Notes: a model not told the origin generated them from the letters alone. Positions 37,267-45,785 are shown, numbered from the stretch's first letter. The stretch: DNA of 63,626 bases from Magnetococcales bacterium (GCA_015234115.1 JADFWP010000005.1:1-63626), one strand, 5' to 3'. Program-made: numbers and translations.

Positions 37267-38619
37267 TCACGAGTCGTTCCGGACCAGGCGGAAACCCAGA
37301 TTGAAGTAGCGGAAGCCCGGTTCGTTCTGGCTGCGATAGGCCGAGCGCAGGCGGGCCGCGTCGTAGTAGCTGCCCCCGCCCCGGTAGACCCGGTTGGGTC
37401 CGAAGGCCGGTCCCTGGGGATCGGTCATGGCCGTCAGGTTGAACGGTCCGTAGCGATCCGCCACCCACTCCCAGACATTGCCGTGCATGTCGAACAATCC
37501 CCAGGGATTGGGCTGTTTCTGTCCCACGGGATGGGTGGTGCTCGCGGCGTTGTTCCAGAACCAGGCGAAATTGCCGATATTGATCTCGCTGACGCCAAAC
37601 GAGAAGGGCGTTCTGGTGCCGGCCCGTGCGGCATACTCCCATTCCGCCTCGGTCGGCAGCCGGTAGGTGCCTTCGCCGCGCGCGTTCATGAGAGAGAGGA
37701 AGTTCTGGATGTCGTTCCAGGAGACCTGCTCCACCGGGCAGGAGTCCCCGCAACTGGAAAAATAGGAGGGATTGTTCCCCATCACGCTGCGCCATTGCCC
37801 CTGGGTCACTTCCGTGGTCTGCATGTAAAAGGCGTGGCTGATGGTCACGGCATGGGATCTTTCATCCAGGTTGCGGCCCTCTTCATCCGCAGGGCTGCCC
37901 ATGGTGAAGGTTCCGGCTGGAATCCGTTTGAAGGTCATCTCCAGGGTGTTGGTGACATCGCCGGGAAAGGTCAGAGTGAAGGTGGTTCCCACGGACCCGC
38001 CATGGCCATCCCGCGCCGTGACCCGGATCGTGAGACTGGCGGCGTCGGCGGGCGGCGTGCCGGCGAAGGTCCGGGTCTGGGGGGTGAAACGGAGCCAGGT
38101 CGGCAAGGCCGAGCCGTCGGACCGTTTCGCCGTGTAGGTCAGGGGATCTCCGTCGGCATCCCGGAAGGCGAATGATGAGAATTGCAGGCTCTGTCTGGTG
38201 CTGCGACTCCAGACGCGATCGGGTATGCCGTTGCGCACTGTGGGACGATCGTTGATGCTGTTGAGATTCAATGTGATGGGACAGACCTCGGTTTCGTCGT
38301 GGCCGTCATCGGCGGTGATTTTCAACTCCAGCGACGTGGTGCCATCGTCCGGGGGATTGCCGGAGAAGGTGCGCGTGGATGGGGTGAAATTCAACCAGGA
38401 GGGGAGGTCCGAACCATCCAACTGGGTGGCGGTATAGGTCAGGGTATGCCAGTCGGCATCGCTGAACATGCTGGCCGGGAAGGTGTAGGTTTTCGCTCCG
38501 CCGCCCGACCAGGTTGGCGCCAGATTCGGTTTGTCGCAGGTCGGTTTGGCGGCCTGGGCAGCGTTCCACGGGGCGGCAAGCAGCAACAAGGAGAACAGAG
38601 CCAGAAGGTTTTTTTTCAT
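37267..38619 (-). CDS. Exported Ig-like-repeat protein with SUMF1/FGE-like domain (shorter paralogue)
   Basis: A 450-aa protein. A signal peptide (MKKNLLALFSLLLLAAPWNA, cleaved near AQAA) precedes two He_PIG-type repeats (LPSWLNFTPSTRTFSGNPP; LPTWLRFTPQTRTFAGTPP) and a SUMF1-like domain (FKRIPAGTFTMGS, TTEVTQGQW, RLPTEAEWEYAARAG, NVWEWVADRYG, NLGFRLV). No catalytic Cys pair is seen near the C-terminus. It is clearly a shorter sister of 21243-23498, with two instead of four repeats and no cadherin-like part. It interrupts the glycan cluster. Confidence 0.85.
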   Translation of the reverse strand: MKKNLLALFSLLLLAAPWNAAQAAKPTCDKPNLAPTWSGGGAKTYTFPASMFSDADWHTLTYTATQLDGSDLPSWLNFTPSTRTFSGNPPDDGTTSLELKITADDGHDETEVCPITLNLNSINDRPTVRNGIPDRVWSRSTRQSLQFSSFAFRDADGDPLTYTAKRSDGSALPTWLRFTPQTRTFAGTPPADAASLTIRVTARDGHGGSVGTTFTLTFPGDVTNTLEMTFKRIPAGTFTMGSPADEEGRNLDERSHAVTISHAFYMQTTEVTQGQWRSVMGNNPSYFSSCGDSCPVEQVSWNDIQNFLSLMNARGEGTYRLPTEAEWEYAARAGTRTPFSFGVSEINIGNFAWFWNNAASTTHPVGQKQPNPWGLFDMHGNVWEWVADRYGPFNLTAMTDPQGPAFGPNRVYRGGGSYYDAARLRSAYRSQNEPGFRYFNLGFRLVRNDS

Positions 38620-38706
38620 CGCGGGCAACCCCCGAAAACTGGTGAAAGATTCTCATGTCTAAGCAAAAAACGCGCCATATCAATCGTGCTTGCCGTATCT
38701 TAAAGA

Positions 38707-39723
38707 TCAAGAAAAACCGGCCTGACGAGTCACGGGAGGCCGGGCCAGAATGCGTTGGACCTGCCCGAAGGCCGCCTCGACCGTGATTTCACCCAGGGAA
38801 AGCGCGTCGCTGCATGGCCTGACACCGGGCGCGAGGGCCAGAAAGTGACAGTCGGGATGCTGCAAGGGACCGGTCAGTTCGGGCGGGGAGAGGCAGTGAT
38901 AGAAAAGCACCATGGGGGTATCCAGGGCGCTCATCATGTGGGTCAGCCCGGTATCCACCCCGAGATAGAGATCCAGATGCGGCATCACCGCTCCGCTCTG
39001 ACGCAGGGTCAACCGTCCGGTGAGATTGCAGGCGTGCTTTCCCAACGCCTGCACCAAAGGGGCGGTGCGGGCCTGATCGTCCGGACCGCCAAAAATCACG
39101 AAGCGCGCCTCGGGCCAGCTTTGGAGGATGCGGTGACACAACGCGCGGAAGTGCTCCAGGGGCCAGTCGCGGTAGGGCTTGGTGGGAAAGCTGCACGGCT
39201 GAATGCCGATCAGGGGTTGGCCCGGACGGAACGGAGCGAGTCGGGCAGCGGCCTGGGCGCGTTCTGCGGGGGTGGTCTCAAAGGCGATGCGCCAGTTGGT
39301 GGTCGGGGCGTCGAGCGCCTGGGGCAGCCGGGCAAGCTGGTAAATGGCGTGTTCGCTTTGGAAAGGCGGCGGCTCGACGATTCGCGACAGCCGCCGGTTG
39401 AGGCGTTCCTCCTTCTGGCGGAAGGCCACGCACTGCCTGGCCAGGCGCAGTCCCAGGGCGATCAGGGGCGCGTCGTAGCCATAGACCAGCGCCCAATCGT
39501 ATTTTTTCCCCAGATGGCCCCGCAGCCAGGCGGTTTTCGGCGTCACCCGACCCACCTGGTGCAGGAAGGGCAGATGGGCGAAGACCTCGCAGCGTTTCGG
39601 ATGGCCCAGCACATCGATGCGCGCGCCGGGATAACGTTCGGCCAATGCCCGCATCGCCGGAGTGGCGAAGAGCGAATCGCCGATGCGCGAAACGTGAATG
39701 AAGAGAAAGGCCGGTTGGCTCAT
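38707..39723 (-). CDS. GT9 heptosyltransferase-family glycosyltransferase
   Basis: A 338-aa third GT9 protein: FLFIHVSRIGDSLFATPAM, IGIQPCSFPTKPYRDWP, and the donor-site segment YLGVDTGLTHMMSALDTPMVLFY. The C-terminal SPPELTGPLQHPDC is unlike the other two. The start at MSQPAFL overlaps the upstream methyltransferase stop by 4 bases, so it is in operon with it and msbA. Confidence 0.87.
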   Translation of the reverse strand: MSQPAFLFIHVSRIGDSLFATPAMRALAERYPGARIDVLGHPKRCEVFAHLPFLHQVGRVTPKTAWLRGHLGKKYDWALVYGYDAPLIALGLRLARQCVAFRQKEERLNRRLSRIVEPPPFQSEHAIYQLARLPQALDAPTTNWRIAFETTPAERAQAAARLAPFRPGQPLIGIQPCSFPTKPYRDWPLEHFRALCHRILQSWPEARFVIFGGPDDQARTAPLVQALGKHACNLTGRLTLRQSGAVMPHLDLYLGVDTGLTHMMSALDTPMVLFYHCLSPPELTGPLQHPDCHFLALAPGVRPCSDALSLGEITVEAAFGQVQRILARPPVTRQAGFS

Positions 39724-40463
39724 TCGGCGTGGGTCTGCGCGGGAACGAGGGAAAATTCGTAGAGATAATCGTGAAAATGGCTCTCCAGCGGAATGAAACG
39801 GGTCAGCCACCGTTTGAGGCGCATCCTGAAGGGGGAGATGGGCCGGATCAGATGATAGGCGCGTAGCGTCAGACCGGCCCGCCGTCCCAGTTCGTAGGCC
39901 AACGTGGGCGTGACCCAGGAGATGTGGTCGAGATTGACCACCATCACCCCGTCGCGCAGCAGTTGCCGGGCGAACTTGCGACTGAAGGGGTTGGGGGTGG
40001 CCATGAGAATGCTCCCCTGCGGGGTCAGATGGCGTCCGGCAAAGGCCAGCAGCGCGCCCGGACGCTCCACATGTTCCACCACGTCGCCGATGAAGACCAG
40101 ATCGAACCGCTCGCCCAGATCCTGTTCCGACGTGGCGTCGGCGCAGCGGACGTGAAAGCCCCGTTCCTTCAAGACCGCGACCATGGGTTCCAGGATGTCG
40201 ATGCCCAGACAGTAGGCGGCGCTGCGGGCGATCCGGCCATGCCGCCAGCTTGCGAGATCGAAATAATTGGCGCTGTGGGAGACCACCCCGATATCGAGCA
40301 CTCGTTTTCCGGCGACGCGCTGGCAGACATAATCCAGCAGATCCCCCTGATCGGTATGGAGACGACGCAAACCGGGCAGCAGGGCGCGCATCCGCTGTTT
40401 GGCGCCCGGATCATTGGGATCCGGAGTCAGGGCGGTCCAGTCGAAAGGGGGAGTCGTGGTCAC
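39720..40463 (-). CDS. Class I SAM-dependent methyltransferase
   Basis: A 247-aa methyltransferase: KRVLDIGVVSHSANYFDL (motif I), CLGIDILEPMV, DLVFIGDVVEHVERP and GSILMATPNPFSRK. Placed between msbA and a GT9 gene with 4-base overlaps on both sides, so it probably modifies the exported lipid-linked glycan or lipid A core. Substrate unknown. Confidence 0.85.
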   Translation of the reverse strand: MTTTPPFDWTALTPDPNDPGAKQRMRALLPGLRRLHTDQGDLLDYVCQRVAGKRVLDIGVVSHSANYFDLASWRHGRIARSAAYCLGIDILEPMVAVLKERGFHVRCADATSEQDLGERFDLVFIGDVVEHVERPGALLAFAGRHLTPQGSILMATPNPFSRKFARQLLRDGVMVVNLDHISWVTPTLAYELGRRAGLTLRAYHLIRPISPFRMRLKRWLTRFIPLESHFHDYLYEFSLVPAQTHAE

Positions 40464-42271
40464 GGGCGCTCTCCGGTCGGGGCAGGGGTGGCGGTCTCGT
40501 CGTCCTGGAAGTGCAGCGCATGGAGCCGGGAATATTCGCCGTTGGCGGCGAGCAGTTGCTCATGGGTGCCCTCTTCGACGATGCGGGCCTCTTTCAGTAC
40601 CACGATGCGGTCGGCATTGCGGATGGTGGAGAGCCGATGGGCGATGATCAGCGTGGTGCGACCGGCCATGAGCCGTTCCAGGGCCTCCTGGACCGCCCGT
40701 TCGCTTTCGGTGTCCAGTGAACTCGTGGCCTCGTCGAGAATCAGGATCGGGGCATTCTTGAGCAGCGAGCGGGCAATGGAGATGCGCTGTCTCTGTCCCC
40801 CGGAGAGCCGGATTCCCCGATCCCCGATGTTGGTGTCGAATCCCTGGGGCAGTTGACGGATGAATTCCAGGGCATTGGCCGCCTCGGCCACGGCTTCGAG
40901 TTGCGCCTGGGTGTATTCGGAGCGGCCATAGGTGATGTTGTTGCGGACCGTATCGTTGAACAGAATCACCTCCTGGGTCACGACGGAGATCTGATCCCGC
41001 AACGAGCGTTGGGTGGCGGAGCGAATGTTGCGTCCGTCGATGGTGATGGCGCCGGCGGTCACGTCGAAAAAGCGCGGCAGCAGGTTGGCGAGGGTGGTTT
41101 TGCCACTGCCGCTGCGGCCCACCAGGGCGATCTGTTCTCCCGCGCCCACCCGCAGGGTGATGTGATCCAGGACATTGGGCAGCCCCTCCCCGTAAGAGAA
41201 GGAGAGATCCTGAAAGCACAACTCCCGTTGCAGCGGGGGCAGCGGGGTGCTGTCGGGCAGATCCTGGATGGTGGCCGGTCGTTCCAGGGTGGAGAAGATC
41301 CGATCCATGGCCGCCAGACCCCGTTGCAGGGCATTGTTGAGGTTGGTCAGGGCCTTGATCGGGTCATAGGCCATCATCAGGGCGGTGAGGAACGAAAAGA
41401 AATTGCCGGTGGTGGTCTGGCCGTCGATCACCGCGCCGCCGCCATAGAGGATCACCCCGCAGATGACGAACCCCGAAATCATTTCGATCGAGGGCTTGGA
41501 AAGGGAGTTGATCACCAGGATATCCAGATGGTTGCGCAGCACCCGTTTGGTGAGCAGCCGGAATTTGGCCCGCTCATGGGTCTCCATGCAGAAGGATTTG
41601 ATGATCCGCACGCCGGAGAAGGTCTCTTCCAGGTGAGCGACGATCCGTTCCAGCAGTTCCTGGGCGCGGTGGGATTTGGAGCGGATTTTCTTGCCCAACC
41701 GATAGATCAGCAGGGCGCAGAGCGGAAAACCCAGCAGGGCGACCAGGGAGAGCATCGGATCCCGATAGAAGAGCACCCCGACCAGCACGATGAGGGTCAT
41801 GCCTTCGCGGATCATGCCCACCATGACGCTGGCGGTGGAGTCCTTGACGATGATCGGATCGTTGCTGATGCGGGAGATGAAACTTCCGGCGCTCGACGAG
41901 AGGAAATAGGCCATTTCCAGGCGCAGGCAATGGTTGTAGAGTTGGCACTGGAGTTGACGGGCAATGCGCATGCCCACGGCACCCATGATATAGGCATTGG
42001 TGAAGGAGGCCACCCCGCGCACGAAAAAGACCAGCAGCACCAGCAGTGGCAGGGAGTGGAACATGGTGCGGTTTTGTTCGATGAAGATCTTGTCGAGGAT
42101 CGGTTGCACCATGTAGGCGATGGCCCCCTCGGAGGCCGAGAGCACCAGCATGCTGATCACAGCCGGGACCATGGCCCAGCGGTGGGGCCAGATCAATTCG
42201 ATCCAGCGTTGCAGCAGGATCCGGTTTCTGCTGGTGGCGGGCAGGGCGAACAGGGGCAACGGCAAGGGCAT
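40460..42271 (-). CDS. msbA: ABC exporter, MsbA-type lipid flippase
   Basis: A 603-aa half-transporter. Six membrane helices (residues about 25-310) are followed by a nucleotide-binding domain: Walker A GRSGSGKTTL, Q-loop VVTQEV, signature LSGGQRQR, Walker B ILILDEATSSLD and H-loop IAHRLS. MsbA flips lipid A-core across the inner membrane, consistent with the LPS-type genes following it. It is the first gene of the cluster. The start at MPLPLPL avoids overlap with yjbQ upstream sequence. Confidence 0.9.
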   Translation of the reverse strand: MPLPLPLFALPATSRNRILLQRWIELIWPHRWAMVPAVISMLVLSASEGAIAYMVQPILDKIFIEQNRTMFHSLPLLVLLVFFVRGVASFTNAYIMGAVGMRIARQLQCQLYNHCLRLEMAYFLSSSAGSFISRISNDPIIVKDSTASVMVGMIREGMTLIVLVGVLFYRDPMLSLVALLGFPLCALLIYRLGKKIRSKSHRAQELLERIVAHLEETFSGVRIIKSFCMETHERAKFRLLTKRVLRNHLDILVINSLSKPSIEMISGFVICGVILYGGGAVIDGQTTTGNFFSFLTALMMAYDPIKALTNLNNALQRGLAAMDRIFSTLERPATIQDLPDSTPLPPLQRELCFQDLSFSYGEGLPNVLDHITLRVGAGEQIALVGRSGSGKTTLANLLPRFFDVTAGAITIDGRNIRSATQRSLRDQISVVTQEVILFNDTVRNNITYGRSEYTQAQLEAVAEAANALEFIRQLPQGFDTNIGDRGIRLSGGQRQRISIARSLLKNAPILILDEATSSLDTESERAVQEALERLMAGRTTLIIAHRLSTIRNADRIVVLKEARIVEEGTHEQLLAANGEYSRLHALHFQDDETATPAPTGERP

Positions 42272-42368
42272 GCGCGGTTTCCGATTGGTCGAAATGAAGA
42301 AATTTTCAGAGATGATACGCAATCCGGACACGGATTTCAAAGGGCAGTCACGAGCGGGAGGGCACACG

Positions 42369-42800
42369 ATGGCCATGCGCCAGATCCAGACCACCTTCAC
42401 CATTCGCACCCACGGGCAGGGGTTGTACGAGTTCACCGCCGACGTGGCCCGCTGGCTTGAGGCCGAGCAGGTGGATTCCGGGCTGCTGACCCTCTTCTGT
42501 CGTCACACCTCGGCGGGTCTCACCATTCAGGAAAACGCCGACCCGGACGTGCTGCACGATCTGACCGCCTTTTTCAAGCGTCTGGTTCCGGAAGGGGCGA
42601 CGTGGTTTCGTCACACCGACGAAGGGGCAGACGACATGCCCGCCCACATCCGCGCCACGCTCTCCGGGGTGTCGTTGTCGATCCCGGTCAGCCGGGGCAG
42701 GATGATGCTGGGGCAGTGGCAGGGGATTTTTCTGTTCGAGCACCGGGCACGGGGGCAGGTGCGGGAGGTGGTGGGATTGTTGTTTGACATACATTATTGA
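42369..42800 (+). CDS. yjbQ: YjbQ/UPF0047-family protein
   Basis: A 143-aa protein with the UPF0047 signatures LTLFCRHTSAGLTIQENADPDV and DDMPAHIRATLSG. Family members have been described as secondary thiamine-phosphate synthases. GGAG about 8 bases before the ATG at 42369 supports the start. The gene is divergent from msbA, and the AT-rich island begins directly after its stop. Confidence 0.9.
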   Translation: MAMRQIQTTFTIRTHGQGLYEFTADVARWLEAEQVDSGLLTLFCRHTSAGLTIQENADPDVLHDLTAFFKRLVPEGATWFRHTDEGADDMPAHIRATLSGVSLSIPVSRGRMMLGQWQGIFLFEHRARGQVREVVGLLFDIHY

Positions 42801-42881
42801 TTTACCAACATATTGATAATATTGCATTTTTTAGGAATAATAGCTATAAATAATATTTAAATTATATTTTTATAAACTTTC

Positions 42882-42911
42882 TTGATGTTTTTTGTTTAAT
42901 TGTGATACACT
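42882..42911 (+). promoter_or_regulatory. Promoter of the AT-rich two-gene unit
   Basis: TTGATG (42882-42887) and TACACT (42906-42911) with an 18-base spacer, 78 bases before the proposed start at 42990. The surrounding 42801-42940 is very AT-rich and contains no gene. Confidence 0.5.
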
Positions 42912-42989
42912 GATTTCTGATCTGAATCGTAGCTACAGATGAATGATTGGTTTGGTCGAATAGTGGCAAAAATAAAAGAGGTAATCAGT

Positions 42990-43514
42990 ATGGAGTCTGT
43001 CAGTCACCCTGTCTGGGATGTTTATGATAAATTGCGAACAGCAGACTTAAATATTCGCTACTATAGTATTAGATTGTCTAGACATGAGCGAATCAATTTA
43101 ATAATTGAGATTCTTCTGGCTATAACGTCGTCATCGTCTGTAGTTGGTGGGTTGGGAGTGTGGACAGGTGAGTATGGGCATCAAATATGGCAGATTCTGT
43201 TAAGCGTTTCGGCATTCATAGCAGTCATAAAGCCTTTTCTCGGGTTGCCTAAGAAAATAAAAGATACAGAGAGCACCTTAACAGGATATAGGATTCTATA
43301 TAATGATCTTGATTTGCTTAAGATTGACATTAGTAGTAATGGAAGTTATAATGATAAGATGCAAAAAGAGTTTCGGAAAATTCTTGACAGATCAAAAGTT
43401 GTTACAATAAAACCACCAGAAAGTAAGGAGGATAATAAATTAAAAAAATTATGTGAGCAAGAGGTTAACTTGAGGTTTCCGAAGGATTCGTTTTTTGTTC
43501 CAAAAGGAGAATGA
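42990..43514 (+). CDS. Unknown two-membrane-segment protein (SLATT-like layout)
   Basis: A 174-aa protein with two hydrophobic segments (about residues 40-62 and 69-88, ILLAITSSSSVVGGLGVW and WQILLSVSAFIAVIKPFLGL) flanked by charged helices, a plan recalling SLATT or 2TM effector proteins. The coding sequence is far more AT-rich than its neighbours and uses A/T-ending codons, a sign of recent transfer. GAGG 8 bases before the ATG at 42990 decides the start over ATG 42939. It is followed at once by a small Pro-rich gene. Function not established. Confidence 0.65.
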   Translation: MESVSHPVWDVYDKLRTADLNIRYYSIRLSRHERINLIIEILLAITSSSSVVGGLGVWTGEYGHQIWQILLSVSAFIAVIKPFLGLPKKIKDTESTLTGYRILYNDLDLLKIDISSNGSYNDKMQKEFRKILDRSKVVTIKPPESKEDNKLKKLCEQEVNLRFPKDSFFVPKGE

Positions 43515-43516
43515 TT

Positions 43517-43693
43517 ATGTCTGCCAAGCCAGAACCAATGCCAGTACCTGCACCAAGACCGGTTCCACCGCCGCAACCTCAGCCGACGAGATCACCGCCG
43601 TCAGACCCGGATCGGAAAGATATCCCTCGACCTGATGTAGATCCTAGTTATATACCAGAACATGTCGAACCAGATCATCCTTGGCCACGATAA
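43517..43693 (+). CDS. Small Pro-rich protein paired with the two-segment membrane protein
   Basis: A 58-aa protein, almost entirely Pro, Asp, Glu and Lys (PMPVPAPRPVPPPQPQP in the N-terminal half). AAGGAG at 43504-43509 favours ATG 43517 over 43511. The stop of the upstream gene is 3 bases before the start, so it is cotranscribed. Composition suggests an unfolded chain. The gene ends at the point where the thpR homology begins, so it marks the end of the AT-rich island. Confidence 0.6.
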   Translation: MSAKPEPMPVPAPRPVPPPQPQPTRSPPSDPDRKDIPRPDVDPSYIPEHVEPDHPWPR

Positions 43694-43696
43694 GCT

Positions 43697-44070
43697 TTGG
43701 TTCGATAGGGAGATGGGCGAGTTTTGCGGCCAGGGTGGTCAGGTGACGGGTGGCGATCTCTTCGATGCCGAGCCATAACACCCTGGCCCTGGCCCTGGTC
43801 GGGTTCGGGAAGGCTCCCCAGCCGGAAAGCCGCAACGTCAATGGGGGAAGGGGGTCGATGAGCGGGGTAAGGGACTGGATCAGAAAGGGAATCTGATCCA
43901 GAGGCACATCCCCCAAAAAAACGCAGCGTGATATGCAACGTCTCCGGGGCGAGCCATCGCCAGCCAGCAGGCAAGGAGGCCTTGTCGGCCAGTGCCGCGA
44001 GTGGATCTCGCAGCCTGTCGGGTGGATGGATGGCGATGGACAGACGGGCTGTGGCCGGGTCCACGTTCAT
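43697..44070 (-). pseudogene. thpR: Truncated, frameshifted RNA 2',3'-cyclic phosphodiesterase (ThpR)
   Basis: The N-terminal half reads RLSIAIHPPDRLRDPLAALA...LHITLRF with the first HxTx motif. An extra T in a run of seven (43915-43921) shifts the frame; removing it restores LHITLRFLGDVPLD and continues to LPIEPK near 43697. There the homology ends and the second HxTx motif is missing, where the AT-rich island begins. The gene appears to have lost its 3' end when the island arrived; the frameshift could be real decay or a sequencing error in a homopolymer. Confidence 0.75.
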
Positions 44071-44091
44071 TCCCCTCTTTCAATAAGCAGT

Positions 44092-44229
44092 TCATGCGGC
44101 CAGACGCAATTCGACATGCATTCCGGCGCGAATGGCAAAAGTGACCAGACTGTCCAAAGTGAAACGATCAAACTCTGCGCGCACCAGATCGGACATGCGT
44201 GAAGACGGTGAATTTTGATTCTGTAGCAT
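44092..44229 (-). pseudogene. Fragment of an XRE-family antitoxin gene
   Basis: A 45-codon reading frame, MLQNQNSPSSRMSDLVRAEF..., continuing with RFTLDSLVTFAIRAGMHVEL and a stop. It matches the second half of HTH_37/HigA-type antitoxins (recognition helix, then the dimer helix and a terminal GxxVEL strand). The first half of the HTH is missing and the new N-terminus is joined to the end of parE. It is likely a remnant of another toxin-antitoxin pair. Confidence 0.65.
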
Positions 44230-44516
44230 CAGAGACCTTCCAGAAGTTCAGGCAAATCCCGTGCTCCATGGAAAACGCGCAAAATCAGTGGAGGGGTCAT
44301 GGTTGGATTGTAGACAATCACATAAGGAAATCCGGTGATCACGAAAAATCTGAATGGGGGATTCACCAGGTCTGGCCTTTCCATGCCTGCCAATGGATAT
44401 TCTCCCAGAGTGGTCGCGGCTTGTTTCATGACCTTCTGAAAGGCCCGTGCGACCATCCAACGGGAGGCTTCCAGGATATCTCGTTGCGCCTCTCTGGAGA
44501 AATGGGCCGACTTCAT
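44229..44516 (-). CDS. parE: RelE/ParE-family toxin
   Basis: A 95-aa toxin: FSREAQRDILEASRWMV, MERPDLVNPPFRFFVITGFPYVIVYNP and ILRVFHGARDLPELL match the RelE/ParE fold, including the Arg and the terminal RVFHGARD. Its start shares 4 bases with the antitoxin stop. ParE poisons DNA gyrase in the type case. Confidence 0.88.
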   Translation of the reverse strand: MKSAHFSREAQRDILEASRWMVARAFQKVMKQAATTLGEYPLAGMERPDLVNPPFRFFVITGFPYVIVYNPTMTPPLILRVFHGARDLPELLEGL

Positions 44517-44758
44517 TGGGTAGCCTGGGTGATGATCTCATCCATTCCGTTCATGATTTCATCCAGCGTGCAAACACCCTCCTGTTCAGCATTCACCTGG
44601 ATGGCATGCAAACTGGCGGTGAACTGACTGCGTTTCCGATCCTGTTCCCGCAGCAGATGCATGGCGCGATCAACCACTTCGTTGACGTTCTTGAATCGGC
44701 CGCTGTCGATGCAGGCGCGTGCAAAGTTTTCGATGTCTGGGGTGAGGTTGATCTGCAT
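44513..44758 (-). CDS. parD: ParD-family antitoxin
   Basis: An 81-aa protein beginning MQINLTPDIENFARACIDSG, the ribbon-helix-helix DNA-binding part, followed by an acidic tail that binds ParE. The start at 44758 is preceded by a good GAGGG site. It should bind parE and repress its own operon. Confidence 0.88.
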   Translation of the reverse strand: MQINLTPDIENFARACIDSGRFKNVNEVVDRAMHLLREQDRKRSQFTASLHAIQVNAEQEGVCTLDEIMNGMDEIITQATQ

Positions 44759-44829
44759 GGTTCCCTCTTTTAAGTGGTGGGTGGGATTTTTTTGGTCCGG
44801 GTTGCGTTTTTCGTGTTCACCACTCCCCC

Positions 44830-45255
44830 TCAAGGCCGATCCCACAGCGGCAACCCCGTGGTAGCGTCCCATCCCCGGTGGCGTTCGGCGCCGGTCAACT
44901 CCTGAATCATCACCTCGGCGGCAAAAACCACGGTGCCGGGCGCCAGATGACCCCCGAACGCCCGGCCTGCGTGGTCGGCCAGGGTCAGATGGACATGCAC
45001 GAACGGCTCGCCCTCCTTCAAGGAGACGTTGCCCACCAGGTTGGTGATTTCCAGCGGTTGATCCAGTTCAAGAAATTCATACACCTGACGCGCCTGATCG
45101 TAAAATCCCAACCTGGCCTTTCGCACGGCGCCCAATCCTTCGATCCTGCCCAGCCGGATGTCGCGCGCGCGGCAGAGTGCGTTCAGGACTTCCAACAGAT
45201 CGCTGTCGTGGGGCAGGCGATCGATCCAGATGTTTCCAGCTTGGACGGGTTGCAT
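44830..45255 (-). CDS. PPC/DUF296 DNA-binding-type protein
   Basis: A 141-aa protein of the plant-and-prokaryote-conserved (PPC, DUF296) fold: LPHDSDLLEVLNALCRARDI, EITNLVGNVSLKEGEPFVHVHLTLADHAGRAFGGHL. The Gly/His-rich HVHL...GGHL part is typical. Bacterial members are homotrimers of unknown role. It may be an isolated gene; no operon partner is obvious. Confidence 0.82.
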   Translation of the reverse strand: MQPVQAGNIWIDRLPHDSDLLEVLNALCRARDIRLGRIEGLGAVRKARLGFYDQARQVYEFLELDQPLEITNLVGNVSLKEGEPFVHVHLTLADHAGRAFGGHLAPGTVVFAAEVMIQELTGAERHRGWDATTGLPLWDRP

Positions 45256-45287
45256 GGCGTATTCCTTAGTTGATCGGGGATTCCGGC

Positions 45288-45785
45288 TTATGGGCGGATC
45301 CGGCGGACTGGATAGTCCGGAAAGGTCTGATTCCAGGTTGCCAGATTCATGACCAGACAGCCTGCGATGAACGTCTGATGCCATCCCCGTTTTTTCGGTG
45401 CCGGGAACGGGATTTTTTTCTTGAGTTGATCGGTTCGGGTCAGGAGATCGCCTTTCTTGAGGTTGCTGGCCCCGATCACAACGTAGAAGTGGATTGGTTT
45501 TCCGGTTCGTCCGCAAGCCCATTCATACAGCCAGGAGTCCCGGAGTTTCGTTTTCAGTTCGTGATCCAGGGTGCCGCTGCGGAATTGTTCGATGTATTTC
45601 TGGTTGGGTTCGGTTCCGGCTTCAGGATCTCTGAATTCCACGAACCAGATCTGATCCGGCAGATCAATGATGAAGTCAACCGCCTGCATGCAATGGCTCA
45701 GGCCATGGGAAGCGTCGTCGAATTTTCGTCCGACCACACCGGGAGGCAAGGTGATCTGCAGATGCCCTTCGGTCAGCACGGTCAT
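45288..45785 (-). CDS. Unknown 165-aa protein, nuclease-like, paired with AAA ATPase
   Basis: I cannot name a family with confidence. Near the N-terminus KFDDASHGLSHCMQAVDFII and WFVEFRDPE give the D...ExR/K spacing of a PD-(D/E)XK-like fold (Asp37, Glu50, Arg52), with Arg in the Lys position. The rest is basic, with LKKKIPFPAPKKR. It overlaps the ATPase gene by 4 bases (45782-45785), so the two are translated together. It may be the effector of a two-gene defence or repair system. Confidence 0.6.
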   Translation of the reverse strand: MTVLTEGHLQITLPPGVVGRKFDDASHGLSHCMQAVDFIIDLPDQIWFVEFRDPEAGTEPNQKYIEQFRSGTLDHELKTKLRDSWLYEWACGRTGKPIHFYVVIGASNLKKGDLLTRTDQLKKKIPFPAPKKRGWHQTFIAGCLVMNLATWNQTFPDYPVRRIRP

